DNA of 64,000 nucleotides from Prosapia bicincta (lineage: Eukaryota > Arthropoda > Insecta > Hemiptera > Cercopidae), in NCBI GenBank assembly GCA_036971475.1, contig JBAIZL010000010.1:12218026-12282025 (forward strand), given 5' to 3'. Positions within the stretch are counted from its first letter, which is position 1, and each line of letters begins with the position of its first letter. Below are positions 22,301-29,800 of this stretch, piece after piece. A program made the position numbers and the translations under genes. The notes under the pieces were generated by a model, which had not been told where the DNA came from, searched no databases, and saw only the letters and a program-made list of their open reading frames with translations.

Positions 22301-23725
22301 TTCGATATTCTGAAAATTTAAATGTGGAATATATTAAAAGTAAAAAAATGCAGTTTGATAACCATTTTTTTTTTTTGCTATTGCTATGCCAAATTTTGTA
22401 TTTCATTTTTTGCAAATGATTAATGTAGACAGCAAATCAGTAAAAAAAAGTTATCCCAATCGAAAGAAATCATGAGAGGACTAGAGCGTAGGAATGATAC
22501 CAGCCAAATTAATTCAACTTTTATCTCCTTGATATGAATATTGGATAAAATTAACATATTATTTTTTTTTTAGTGCAATAATCCTCTAACAAAAGAAGCC
22601 AAATTGACAGCAGCAGTGAGAATTGTATCAGAATGGAAAGAATATGATGAAGAGATCAAACGTGTTCAACTTAGGCTTGGTTCAGCTGACGAACACGAAG
22701 AAGAATCTGTGTCAGATTTACCTGCAGCTGTTCCAAGTAAGTAATAATTAATAGGCCAGAGATTCTTAAAATATTAAGTAATTTATCAATCTGTTCTTTT
22801 GTTGTGAAAAAGTGTGATGACTAAAAAAATAAAGTAGGCTAACTACGTCAGTTAGCTAAGTAGATAAAGTAGCCTAATTAAGTAGGTTAGTTTAACTAAG
22901 TAGGTTAGTAGGAATGCCTTCGCACCTACTACGTAGTTCCCTGTTCGCCATGCTCATTACCACCGCCTCAGTCTCACACATAAGTTTTCTGTATTTTATA
23001 TCTCTTTTGGTTCTGTACTTGAATTGAATTTTAATTTGTGTGAGCCAATGTTCAGACAATAATTATTTACATAGAATATTTAATGTAACTAAATATTTCT
23101 CTATTTTACATATTATACCGTGACTGTGTCCAGGACAGGATCCAGTGGGAAGTTTCATTAGGGTGATGGTTTTATCATTTTATTTAATTTTGTCTCTTTC
23201 CGCTCCTAATCTTAGTAGAAGGGTGGAGAAATTTAATTAATGTACTTTAGAGAGAAAATTTAGTGTTATATATACTTCATTTCATTCTAAAGTCTAGAAA
23301 TTTAAATGCTGTCTGAATGTTGTAGACTCAAAGCTAAATCCAAACAATTTATGTGGAGGTGTTTTATGCCAGGTTTTAACTGAATTCTCTCCATCCTTAG
23401 TCTGATACAGTTTCTTGAATTTGTTTTGATCTTATTACTTCATTCGATTCCCTCTGTTCATTCATTGATTATTTGTTATAAATAATTGCTAAATTGTATA
23501 TAACTGAAAGATATTTTCCATTCTCTACTTACTTTGTTACTCTCCTTCCTTCATTTTATAAGTTCATTAAATTTCCTTTTTTCTGCAACAGAAGCTGAAA
23601 GTTCTGTTACCTTGATTCTTTCTTCTCCTGCCTTCCAAAACTCGTACTCACAGTGCAACCATACTGAATGCTATCTGTTTGTTTCTGTTTCAGGACCAGG
23701 TCACACATCCCACTCAGAGTTATGA
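180..23725 (+). CDS. UGGT1: UDP-glucose:glycoprotein glucosyltransferase, C-terminal part (10 exons, 5' end outside window)
   Basis: ER-lumen enzyme that adds one glucose to high-mannose N-glycans of misfolded glycoproteins so that calnexin/calreticulin rebind them. Exons by GT-AG sites and family similarity: 180-389, 2861-3085, 3175-3345, 10481-10661, 15431-15613, 16876-16979, 18732-18903, 22122-22238, 22574-22736, 23694-23725. All phases agree and give 518 complete codons with no internal stop. The first three exons encode the beta-rich region before the catalytic domain. The GT24 domain starts in exon 4 ([15 protein letters not shown]) and contains the DAD metal/UDP-glucose motif (15602-15610). 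The protein ends in HSEL, a KDEL-type retention signal. About 1000 N-terminal residues expected for the family lie upstream of the window. The symbol could equally be the single invertebrate Uggt; UGGT1 and UGGT2 cannot be separated here. Confidence 0.96.
390..2860 (+). other. UGGT intron with DNA-transposon debris
   Basis: AT-rich intron. About 1108-1145 it holds a sequence like a mariner end (begins ACGAGGTCTGTTAAAAAAA). At 2280-2700 it holds a degraded minus-strand transposase fragment, listed separately. I see nothing else that I can support. Confidence 0.6.
2280..2700 (-). pseudogene. mariner/Tc1-type DDE transposase fragment
   Basis: On the minus strand, short frames broken by frameshifts and stops give GTTSHTAL, then [18 protein letters not shown], then a piece ending GGHIENV. 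These match the order seen in mariner/Tc1-like DDE transposases: the second catalytic region, then the PDLTP-D-FWG-K third region, then the C-terminal tail. No N-terminal DNA-binding domain or clear terminal repeat was found, so this is a decayed 3' portion of a cut-and-paste transposon inside a UGGT intron. Confidence 0.65.
2861..3085 (+). CDS. UGGT1: UGGT exon b
   Basis: Acceptor TTTTGCAG at 2853-2860, donor GTAAAA at 3086. Phase 2 in and phase 2 out, 225 bp. It encodes [26 protein letters not shown] and [19 protein letters not shown], a highly conserved block just before the catalytic domain of UGGT. Confidence 0.95.
3175..3345 (+). CDS. UGGT1: UGGT exon c
   Basis: The preceding intron is only 89 bp (3086-3174, acceptor TTTCTTTCAG). 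The exon runs [11 protein letters not shown] to DSGLWNSIT and ends at donor GTAACT (3346), phase 2. It covers the variable linker before the GT24 domain. Similarity is moderate, as expected there, and the phase fits both neighbours. Confidence 0.9.
3724..4110 (+). pseudogene. LINE-type retroelement C-terminal fragment (tentative)
   Basis: An open frame without an ATG start contains [12 protein letters not shown], then [17 protein letters not shown], then [11 protein letters not shown]. This order resembles the region after the reverse transcriptase in some animal non-LTR elements (ELTVPWE, then EVG-RG, then W-W-LKR). No reverse transcriptase is visible upstream, so this would be a 5'-truncated copy. 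Recognition is by motif memory only. Confidence 0.4.
4842..5082. repeat. 77-bp tandem repeat, about 3 copies
   Basis: The unit starting CATTACTTTTACCACTG recurs at 4842, 4919, 4996 and (partial) 5073, an exact 77-bp period with almost no divergence. It lies inside the UGGT intron. Confidence 0.95.
6269..6291 (+). repeat. Tigger/pogo-type terminal inverted repeat
   Basis: CAGTAGAGTCTCGATAATTC preceded by TA at 6267-6268, the target and end pattern of pogo/Tigger elements. No matching partner end was located nearby. The Penelope element follows immediately, so the DNA element may be truncated or interrupted. Confidence 0.5.
6300..8660 (+). pseudogene. Penelope-like retroelement (RT + zinc-finger-like linker + GIY-YIG), frameshifted
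   Basis: Penelope-like elements prime reverse transcription at cut target DNA and usually encode a telomerase-related RT plus a GIY-YIG nuclease. The first frame (open from 6356 without an ATG; first in-frame ATG at 6764) has [20 protein letters not shown] and GRPVIAG, reaching motif A near 7325. A frameshift near 7335 moves the reading to a second frame with [18 protein letters not shown] (7507-7560) and the catalytic YIDD (7618-7629). A C-x4-C-x2-C-x2-H cluster (8254-8289) precedes the GIY-YIG region, where the usual YIG reads YIR (8410-8418). A second frameshift near 8570 precedes the usual C-terminal sequence, which ends at stop 8658-8660. Two frameshifts and the altered YIG argue that this copy is inactive. 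Confidence 0.9.
8670..8922 (+). repeat. Penelope 3' tail and terminal repeat
   Basis: After the element's stop come poly-T (about 8670-8688), a tail starting about 8701, (TA)n at about 8779-8790, and then GGTTAGTTTTGGTTGG and the sequence shared with the foldback family. The tail part 8703-8778 recurs in reverse complement at about 26777-26855. This links the foldback repeats to Penelope termini. Confidence 0.65.
8928..8990. repeat. 62-bp segment duplicated at 10886-10946
   Basis: AATAATTTGTCATCTATTTG and the following ~40 bp occur nearly identically at 8928-8990 and 10886-10946, in direct orientation on either side of UGGT exon d. The origin is unclear. Confidence 0.85.
8996..9472. repeat. 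foldback element, ~165-bp inverted arms
   Basis: Arms 9111-9275 and 9305-9472 are reverse complements, both ending in the GATTTTTTGGACTAGGAGAC motif or its complement. The left flank 8996-9110 reappears in reverse complement at 16741-16859, so the two elements are inverted copies. A (CT)n(TA)n tract follows at 9470-9560. Confidence 0.88.
9500..10012. repeat. (TA)n microsatellites
   Basis: Long TA runs at about 9500-9560 and 9957-10012 flank the endonuclease fragment. The apparent Tyr-Ile open frames here are products of the repeat. Confidence 0.95.
9640..9960 (-). pseudogene. Penelope-like GIY-YIG endonuclease C-terminal fragment
   Basis: The minus strand reads [20 protein letters not shown] followed by [12 protein letters not shown], the pattern of the C-terminal part of a Penelope endonuclease. 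Part of it (about 9871-9908) is repeated inverted at 9921-9955. A direct repeat of the flanking sequence (TGAGGCACCTTTCG near 9630 and near 10100) probably marks the element's terminal sequence. Confidence 0.55.
10481..10661 (+). CDS. UGGT1: UGGT exon d: start of GT24 catalytic domain
   Basis: Acceptor TTACTTACAG at 10471-10480, donor GTATCT at 10662, phase 2 in and 0 out. A short variable part ([10 protein letters not shown]) leads into [20 protein letters not shown] and [15 protein letters not shown], the nearly invariant opening of the family 24 glucosyltransferase domain. Confidence 0.97.
10662..11072 (+). other. UGGT intron start, no gene
   Basis: AT-rich intron sequence. It includes the second copy of the 62-bp segment (10886-10946). 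Nothing else supported. Confidence 0.6.
11166..11471 (+). pseudogene. Penelope-like GIY-YIG endonuclease domain
   Basis: About 100 residues in one open frame: [20 protein letters not shown] matches the YIG-x-T-R-x3-R-x2-EH core of GIY-YIG nucleases, with YIC in place of [17 protein letters not shown] follows, as in Penelope endonucleases. The frame runs to a natural-looking stop at 11469-11471. There is no RT upstream, so the copy is truncated. It belongs to a different family from the 6.3-kb element. Confidence 0.75.
11723..11774 (+). ncRNA. type I hammerhead ribozyme motif (Penelope terminal)
   Basis: CUGAUGA at 11730-11736. Stem II is GAUGA (11738-11742) with UCAUC (11751-11755). GAAA is at 11756-11759. 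Stem III is UG/CA with a two-base UA loop (11760-11765). The cleavage triplet AUA ends at 11767. Stem I pairs AGACCCU (11723-11729) with AGGGUUU (11768-11774), including one G-U. All core nucleotides are present. Penelope-like elements are known to carry type I hammerheads with very short stem III. A single U (11737) is unpaired between the core and stem II. Confidence 0.7.
13051..13185. repeat. hairpin copy of the 11-kb Penelope terminus
   Basis: About 13051-13125 and 13127-13182 are inverted copies (both carry CAATGAAAATATTGGAAATA or its complement), and they match the inverted ends of the 11073-11850 element. It follows a G-run at about 12979-12994. Confidence 0.75.
13283..14545. repeat. 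105-bp tandem repeat, 12 copies
   Basis: The word GCAGTAGAGT recurs every 105 bp from 13311 to 14466 (12 times). The copies are nearly identical. The main difference is ACAGTACC versus ACAGAACC near the unit end, in the order T,A,A,T,A,T,T,A,T,T,T,T. The homogeneity means recent amplification or conversion. Confidence 0.97.
14894..15199. mobile_element. hAT-type non-autonomous element (MITE)
   Basis: CAGGGTTGTCCA at the left and its near complement TGGACAACTCTG at the right (15188-15199) form hAT-like inverted ends around 306 bp. Flanking 8-mers TTCTATAT and ATATATAT agree at 6 of 8 bases, a decayed target duplication. No coding capacity. Confidence 0.6.
15431..15613 (+). CDS. UGGT1: UGGT exon e with DAD motif
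   Basis: 61 codons, phase 0 on both sides. Acceptor ATCAATAG, donor GTACAT (15614). It encodes [20 protein letters not shown] and [15 protein letters not shown], and ends FVDADQ. DAD (15602-15610) coordinates the metal and UDP-glucose in GT24 enzymes and is intact. Confidence 0.98.
15614..16283 (+). other. UGGT intron, first half, nothing recognised
   Basis: AT-rich sequence with no repeat or coding signal that I can support. A Penelope-related foldback follows directly. Confidence 0.6.
16284..16859. repeat. Penelope-associated foldback element next to a UGGT exon
   Basis: (TA)n at 16284-16349, then GGTTAGTTTTGGTTAG. Long inverted arms follow (about 16378-16545 and 16575-16745, joined by an A/T-rich loop), then a tail 16741-16859 that is the reverse complement of 8996-9110. 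The tail ends 16 bp before the UGGT exon at 16876, so the splice acceptor region of that exon partly overlaps the element. Confidence 0.85.
16876..16979 (+). CDS. UGGT1: UGGT exon f
   Basis: Acceptor CACATATTTTCAG, donor GTGAGG at 16980, phase 0 in and 2 out. Encodes [20 protein letters not shown] and [13 protein letters not shown], which follow the DADQ motif in GT24 domains. Confidence 0.97.
16980..18731 (+). other. UGGT intron
   Basis: 1.75-kb intron. Small open frames at 17303-17551 and 18078-18368 show no family resemblance. A CTGATGA-containing segment on the minus strand near 17695 resembles a decayed hammerhead only weakly. Confidence 0.5.
18732..18903 (+). CDS. UGGT1: UGGT exon g
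   Basis: Acceptor TTTCTTTAAAG, donor GTAAAG at 18904, phase 2 in and 0 out. Encodes [30 protein letters not shown] and [16 protein letters not shown], all canonical GT24 sequence. Confidence 0.98.
18904..22121 (+). other. UGGT intron, 3.2 kb, nothing firm
   Basis: AT-rich with a few GC-richer patches (19370-19480, 21330-21480). TTAACCC at 21327 could be a piggyBac-like end, but no partner end was seen. Nothing else supported. Confidence 0.5.
22122..22238 (+). CDS. UGGT1: UGGT exon h
   Basis: 39 codons, phase 0 both sides, acceptor GCTTCGTAG, donor [26 protein letters not shown] then [10 protein letters not shown]: the C-terminal portion of the catalytic domain, with the paired cysteines of the CETWC motif. 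Confidence 0.98.
22574..22736 (+). CDS. UGGT1: UGGT exon i
   Basis: Acceptor T-run then TAG at 22571-22573. Encodes [20 protein letters not shown] and [15 protein letters not shown], then an acidic tail. Two donors are possible (22737 GTAAGT, 22741 GTAATA). The first matches the consensus better and leaves phase 1, which joins cleanly to the last exon. Confidence 0.93.
22737..23693 (+). other. last UGGT intron
   Basis: 957 bp. AT-rich, with a short AGTAGGTTAG-type repetition near 22850-22915. No other features seen. Confidence 0.6.
23694..23725 (+). CDS. UGGT1: UGGT terminal exon with HSEL retention signal
   Basis: Acceptor GTTTCAG at 23687-23693. The first two bases complete an arginine codon, then PGHTSHSEL and stop TGA (23723-23725). 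HSEL (23711-23722) is a KDEL-type ER retrieval signal; vertebrate UGGT1 ends in REEL. The agreement of phase and signal makes this tiny exon convincing. Confidence 0.9.
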
Positions 23726-23830
23726 CCCATCGCACTTGTAGCTATATGTTTACCAGTTGTATATCTTAAAGAATCTGTTCTTTCGTCTTTTTTTACAAAT
23801 GCTGATATGATGTGAATATGAGGTTTCTTT

Positions 23831-23836
23831 AATAAA
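23831..23836 (+). promoter_or_regulatory. polyadenylation signal AATAAA for UGGT
   Basis: AATAAA 106 bp after the UGGT stop, followed by T-rich sequence. It is the first canonical signal downstream, so a short 3' UTR is likely. Confidence 0.6.
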
Positions 23837-23839
23837 TTG

Positions 23840-24217
23840 TCATTTTTTAAATAATACACCTCAGTTACTTGACCGAAGCATGATTCTATCATGCAGGCCA
23901 TTAATACTGAGTGTATTTATTGAATACACTATTGTCACAATTTTATAGTAGAGACTGTTTTATTATTGGTGTAATGTATTTGTATTACTGCAATACAGAT
24001 TTGATTCAAACTGGCTGGTTTAGTTTTGTGTTCAGGTGTAGTCGTTGGAGTAAAGAGTGATTTTAAAATTATTAACGTCTTTATTTAAAATAATTATTTT
24101 AGCATTGGTTGAACTTAGTATACAATTAAATTGCAAAAGCTTCCTAGCTTTACATATGTGTATATATAAGTTTAATTCTTGAATTTTATAGTCCATTACG
24201 TTCGGTGAATCTTAATT
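23840..24217 (+). other. intergenic, nothing recognised
   Basis: AT-rich sequence after the UGGT polyadenylation signal. No coding signal or repeat that I can support. Confidence 0.5.
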
Positions 24218-24417
24218 AATCACTTTAACAATAGTTTATGACTATCCAAACTTTAAATTTTGTAAATTTGTTAAATATTACTGAGACAGAACGTTTTTGA
24301 TCGCTATGTGGCGATCTTCATCAGTGTCTCATAGCGATCGAAAACGTTCTGTCTCAGTAAGTTTTAACAAATTTACAAAATTTAAAGTTTGGATAGTCAT
24401 AAACTATTGTTTAAGTG
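24218..24417. repeat. foldback of Penelope-type terminal repeat (family H)
   Basis: Inverted arms 24218-24308 and 24329-24417. The arms carry TTTATGACTATCC and CTGAGACAGAACGTTTT, words shared with 34195-34290 and 58250-58521. The centre contains the minus-strand hammerhead-like motif. Confidence 0.85.
24283..24330 (-). ncRNA. hammerhead ribozyme motif with mutated core
   Basis: Minus strand: stem I GAGACA/UGUCUC (perfect), CUGAUGA, one extra A, stem II GAUCGC/GCGAUC (perfect), then AAAA where GAAA is required, minimal stem III ACGU and triplet UUC. Both helices are perfect but the first core G (G12, the general base in hammerheads) reads A, so this copy should be inactive. Confidence 0.65.
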
Positions 24418-24554
24418 AATAATTATAATTTTAAGTTGGTACTGTGTAGGTAATGTCAGTTTCCAGTAAAGTTTAATTAAATAATTTACTTGTTATACAA
24501 GATTCAGGACAAGATGCCAATATCATGATTCTTACTTCTTAGTACGGGCATCTA

Positions 24555-25260
24555 GCATCATTCGTAGCCGATGGCCCGGTGTCCAATGTACGCAGCCCAA
24601 GCAAGCTGCCAGTATTTTTTGTTTTTAAGGATGTCCTCATAATCGTTGACTTCCGCTCTTAGTAGGTCACAAAAAAGAATTGGATAGCTGCAACGCAGAA
24701 GAATGTGCTCCATATCCTCTTCATCGTCTTCGCATAATGCACAGTGCGACGAATCGGTAAGGTTGAAGCGGAATAGGTACTTCTGCGTCACTATGTGGCC
24801 GATTCTAGCTCTTGCTGCAAAAGATGCTAGTTGTCTTTATAAAGATGCACCCCTTTATATAAGTTCCCATCAGTTGGTAGGGGTTGAATCTTGTGTAGGT
24901 GTCTCCGAATGGTTGACTGATTCCATTTGTCCGACCAGGCTTTATAGAAATATTTGTTGCTTTGGTTCCTCATCTGTATGCTGCATTTTAGAGGCTGCTT
25001 TTGCTATTTGGTCCGCAACCTCATTTCCGTATACGTCACAATAGTACCCACTGCAAAGTAATTTCACATCTATAGCCCTGTAGTTCATGAAGCAGGCGCC
25101 TAATTTACAAGATACGAAAAGCATATGCCGTAGGTTCGGGGTTCAAGATAGCCTGCAGAGCACTTTTGGAGTCCGTTAAGACACACACCTGCAACACACC
25201 ACCATTATCATTGTGATATAATTTACAAATAGTTTTAGCCAGCAATGACTTTATAGGAAC
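24555..25260 (-). pseudogene. LINE (I/R1/Jockey-like) 3' end: RNase H and zinc-knuckle tail
   Basis: Minus strand, several frames: LTDSKSALQAIL (RNase H second acidic motif), then YGNEVADQIAKAAS (RNase H final region). RARIGHIVTQKYLFRF and C-x2-C ... EDMEHILLRC follow, the usual C-terminal cysteine-histidine cluster, with stop near 24558. Frameshifts between the parts show decay. A 5'-truncated copy is usual for LINEs, since reverse transcription starts at the 3' end. Confidence 0.8.
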
Positions 25261-25299
25261 GGCCATCTGAAAGATACTCTTTTAGGCTAATTTTCTCAT

Positions 25300-26100
25300 A
25301 AGCTATCTCAGTTGTCATGACGTTTTTTTTTTACAACCAACAAGGGGTATCCATGTATATTGGGGACCATTTAACTGTGCATTTGGCCTTGAGAGATCAT
25401 AATAAGCGGAGACAGGAGGTGAATAGCTGTGTTTAGTCAGTATAAATACTTTAATACAAACATGACAAGAACTGTCGAAACACTGACTTGCGTGAGACGG
25501 ACAATATTAGATGAATTTCCTTTAGCATGAAATAACAAACCATCTTAAAACATGTATAGACATAATGGATGCAGAAGCTGTTAATGTATAGAACATTCTG
25601 AAAATATAAACATGTTTTCTTGAGAAAGTAGGAGTGAGCAAGTACACTGTTAGCTAGACACATCTATACTTCCACCTGTAGGCAACACTATCATATAACT
25701 ACAAATATGCAGTGTAGTTCCTTTAACTATAACTATAATCAGTCAGCTCTATGTTCAGCTTACAACTGCTGCATATACACTAATGCTCTGGATGGACAAA
25801 AGGAAATGCTTTTGTAACCTTATAGACATTTTAGTTCCTCTATCAAGTGCTTACATACTTTAAAGGGTTTACATACTTGGATGCATACATACATACATCC
25901 AAAGGGTTTACAAATTCTTAGTAGTATATTATCATATTTTTATGAAAGAACATTCTGCCTAAATTAACATATTTTTACTATTTTTCACTCACAATACAAA
26001 CGTAACAAAGTGATGATCACAATTATTGTATATTGACTTCAATAAAAATTATTTTTCAGTTCAATAAAAATATCAACTAAGAGTTTTGTGTAATTATGTA
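25300..26100 (+). other. intergenic, nothing recognised
   Basis: AT-rich, with a short ACATAC repeat near 25885. No coding signal. Confidence 0.5.
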
Positions 26101-26103
26101 GTC

Positions 26104-26138
26104 ATATATATATATATATATATACACAGATTTTTTGG

Positions 26139-26186
<48 letters not shown>

Positions 26187-26197
26187 TTAGTTCTATA

Positions 26198-26237
<40 letters not shown>

Positions 26238-26312
26238 TTTTTTTTGTTCTATAGACTACAGAGTGGACTCTTACCAAGGTAAGTCTGTCAGTCTCCTAGT
26301 CCAAAAAAATAA

Positions 26313-26354
<42 letters not shown>

Positions 26355-26420
26355 TATATATATATATGAAGTTGTAATATATATGCAACGGAAAAACAAT
26401 GGATAACGTTAAATATCAAG

Positions 26421-26466
<46 letters not shown>

Positions 26467-26720
26467 GGTTAGTTTTGGTTGGTAAAGATTATTTAGATTT
26501 TTTGGACTAGGAGACTGACAGACTTACCTTGGTAAGAGTCCACTCTGTAGTCTTGAAATAGAAACACATAAAAGCACTTAACCAATGATATATTTCAACC
26601 ACACAGTGGTCTTTGTCAATCAAAGAGAAAACACAAAAAGAAATATGAAAGAATGAAATAAAATAAATATAAATTGTAATCACAGATTGTGTAGAGTAGA
26701 AATCAGATGTCACAGATTAA

Positions 26721-26782
<62 letters not shown>

Positions 26783-26860
26783 TCCATGAGCATATGAGTG
26801 ATTATAGTTTATATAAGTCTGTCAGGGGAAAAGAGATTGGAGACGTCTAAAGCTAAAATG
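26104..26860. repeat. cluster of (TA)n tracts and Penelope terminal fragments
   Basis: TA runs at about 26104-26124, 26142-26183, 26195-26220, 26316-26365, 26423-26461 and 26725-26778 alternate with broken pieces of the foldback family (26246-26310 in one orientation, 26465-26670 in the other). A 75-bp piece (26777-26855) is the reverse complement of the 8.7-kb Penelope tail. Confidence 0.8.
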
Positions 26861-26869
26861 GCCTTTCGA

Positions 26870-29800
26870 AGTCATTGATTTTGTCTCGGCCTGATAGACT
26901 AATTGTTGTCCTAGGCTGAGGCCCAAAATATTGGAATAGGAAGAAAAACTGTTATAATTTATCCTGGAAAATTTTTTACTAAAAGAAAACATTGCGCTCC
27001 CTGTTAAGGGTTTAAACAGCATTTTGGTAATTTAATTAGAAATTTTGAATTTTTCTTGTAACTTATTTTTTTTTACTTTTAATGAAATACATCAATAATT
27101 ATTTGTTTCATTGAAAACATAAAATCAACTGGTAAAATTTTTATCAAGCAGGAATAGTTTGCTACAGACTTAAAATTTTATTTTACTGTAACCATTTGAT
27201 TAATTTTCTCATTTAAATTTTGTATAAGATATTTTGAAAATAAGAACGGCTTGCCCTGAAAATTATATAAGTTATTGATGACTTTAATTTTCCAAAAGAA
27301 TTAGGTTTGAGTTTTTTTATTATGATGGTTTGATCTAAAGGTAAAAATGTCCTCTGTGCCACATGTTCTGACTGAGAAGATTTTTAAAATAGCCTACCTT
27401 GATAATAGCTCAGTTGTAAATGTAATAAAGCTGTACCATTGAAAGATACACTATAACAAGCCAGCTTTGATTGATAAAGCTACCTAATTTGATCAGTTGT
27501 ATTTGTGAACTTACTTCATAAGTCAATCTATAAAGAAATTGTTTAATTCTTTTCCAAATCATATGCCTCATAATTTTTTTATTGTGAAATATGTGAACCC
27601 ATTTACTATATAACATTCCGTCTCTTACCGCATAACAAGAAATATTGGAAATTAATCACATGTTTATAAAAATCTCTGTATTGTTTGTTTAAAAGTTTTC
27701 AGCAAAAAGAACTTAGATATTAGTAGTTGTATAAAAATACTTCTAAAACTAATTATATAAAGTCAAACCGCATAGCTGTATATTTTTTTTAATTTGAATG
27801 TTTAAACCAGTACAAACACTTTTGTTTGTTGCTCTTGTTTTAACTTGTTTTTATTATTAATTATAATTGGTAATTTATTTGTGTATGTTTGTTACTTTAA
27901 AAAAAACAATACAAGAGTTTATGTTAATTGTTGTTTCCTTTCTACCAACATTCTGTTATTCTGGAGATTAAGAACAAAGTATATTGACAGGAAACAAACC
28001 ATGTAAGTATATTTTATTGCAAAACCAAACTGATGAGGGATATTTGAAATTACAAGATTTTTTTTAAAAGGAATTTATAAATTTAAGAAACAACGTTTTT
28101 GTCGTAACAATGGACAGAAAATGTAACAAATCTTGTTCATAAATGCAACACTTGTATAGTGATTTAGCCTGGCTAGAAGAATCCTCTGAAGTTGAGAATT
28201 TTTGTTTATATAAAATATTTTTCCCACCACACCATCCATTCTGTATCTGGGAAGATCTCTGGTGCCATTTAGTGACTGACGTAGATTCTGAGGAAGAGTG
28301 GTAAAATAGTCAGAATTATTTTGTCTCATTAAGCTTTATATGAAATTTATTTAAGTTTATAAAAAAGGTTCTCTCTAAACTCTTGTTTATTCTTGCATAG
28401 TAAATTACGTAATCTGGCCACCTGCTTGTGAAAAAGATGTTTACATTTATCTCTTAATACTGCATTAAGTGACAAAATGCCCAGTGTTTAAATTGTTTTT
28501 AAGAAATCCCTGTTATATAGTGAATGAGTACTTCTGTAGTTATAAAACTACATTAGTTGTATTGTAGCTATAAACTGAATGCATTAGATCTTGTGTTTAC
28601 TTTGTGGCAATTACACAAACCAGCATAACATTTTAGTACATAAAGATTAAAAATGTGGAGTGTTCCCTTGCAACGAGTGCACACAGCTGACCATTGAAAA
28701 AGTAATTTTCTCAAGGTCACGGATATGGTATTGACGCAAATTATTCATATAAACAATCTCTGTAGTGGGTTGGGCATAAATCGCTGCAGATCTTTTAGTT
28801 TTTCTAGTGTACACAAACCAACATGACAATAAATTTGCATTATTACAACAAGTAAAAAGTGTTTTGTATTTACTTTACATGTCTAAACTTTCTAGCAAAA
28901 GCCTTGCCTAATTTTTGCTGCAAAAACTCATTTATATGTTTCAGTATCATCCAGTACTTAGATTTTAAGAACCTAACATAGTTTTTAAGGGTAGAAGTAA
29001 AAATATTCACATCGTACCAGCAAATATACTTGTGCATCACCAAGATCTCAGTATTTTAATGTCTTTAAAATGTATTCAAATGTGTGCAGTTTTCACACAG
29101 TAGTTATTACTTTTTTTGTTGTTTAAATTCTATTTTATTTAGAATAACTAGTTTTAAATTTATGTATTAATTTGCATATGTTTGCCTTGTGTACCAAACA
29201 TGAATTAATTGTTTTCATAAATGTTCTTATATTTTACCTGTTTTTCTCCTCACAACTTCCCCTTACAGTTTCAGTAAGAAATTAATTTTATTGTATGATT
29301 TGCTAGATTTTAAGAAATGAGAAATAAACATGTGAATTAAGTATATATTTTGCTTTTTTTGTTTTTTATTTATTTTACCTTATTGAGTGACTTGTGGTAA
29401 TCTTCAGATAGTGCTGCAAGCAAATTTTTGCTTTTGGTCAGGTTCTAATTTGATTTGTCTCTCTTTATAAAATGCATTTTTTTTAAGCAGGTTGTACGTT
29501 ACTTTCTTTTAATATTATTGATTTTGTTTTATATTTATTTCATTTTTACATGTGAATGACCTTTTGTTCGGTCTTTAGATGGTAAGCAGGGTTACAACTT
29601 TTGCACTTGTTCATATATGTATCCTTTGATGTTGTCTGACATCTTAAGAAAATATAGTTTATTAGATTTCAGTTTTGCCATCTTTGTTTCTATTTTCTTT
29701 TTTTATTCGTGTATTATTGATTAGTCTAATTGTTAATGTAAAAGTTTAATCATTTTAAGTAATTGTGCAAGAGCTTAATTCTCTTCATAAATGTATAATT

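Noticed and set aside
22737..22746. Alternative UGGT donor at 22741 (GTAATA)
   Set aside because: Weaker consensus than GTAAGT at 22737, and it would break the phase into the HSEL exon.
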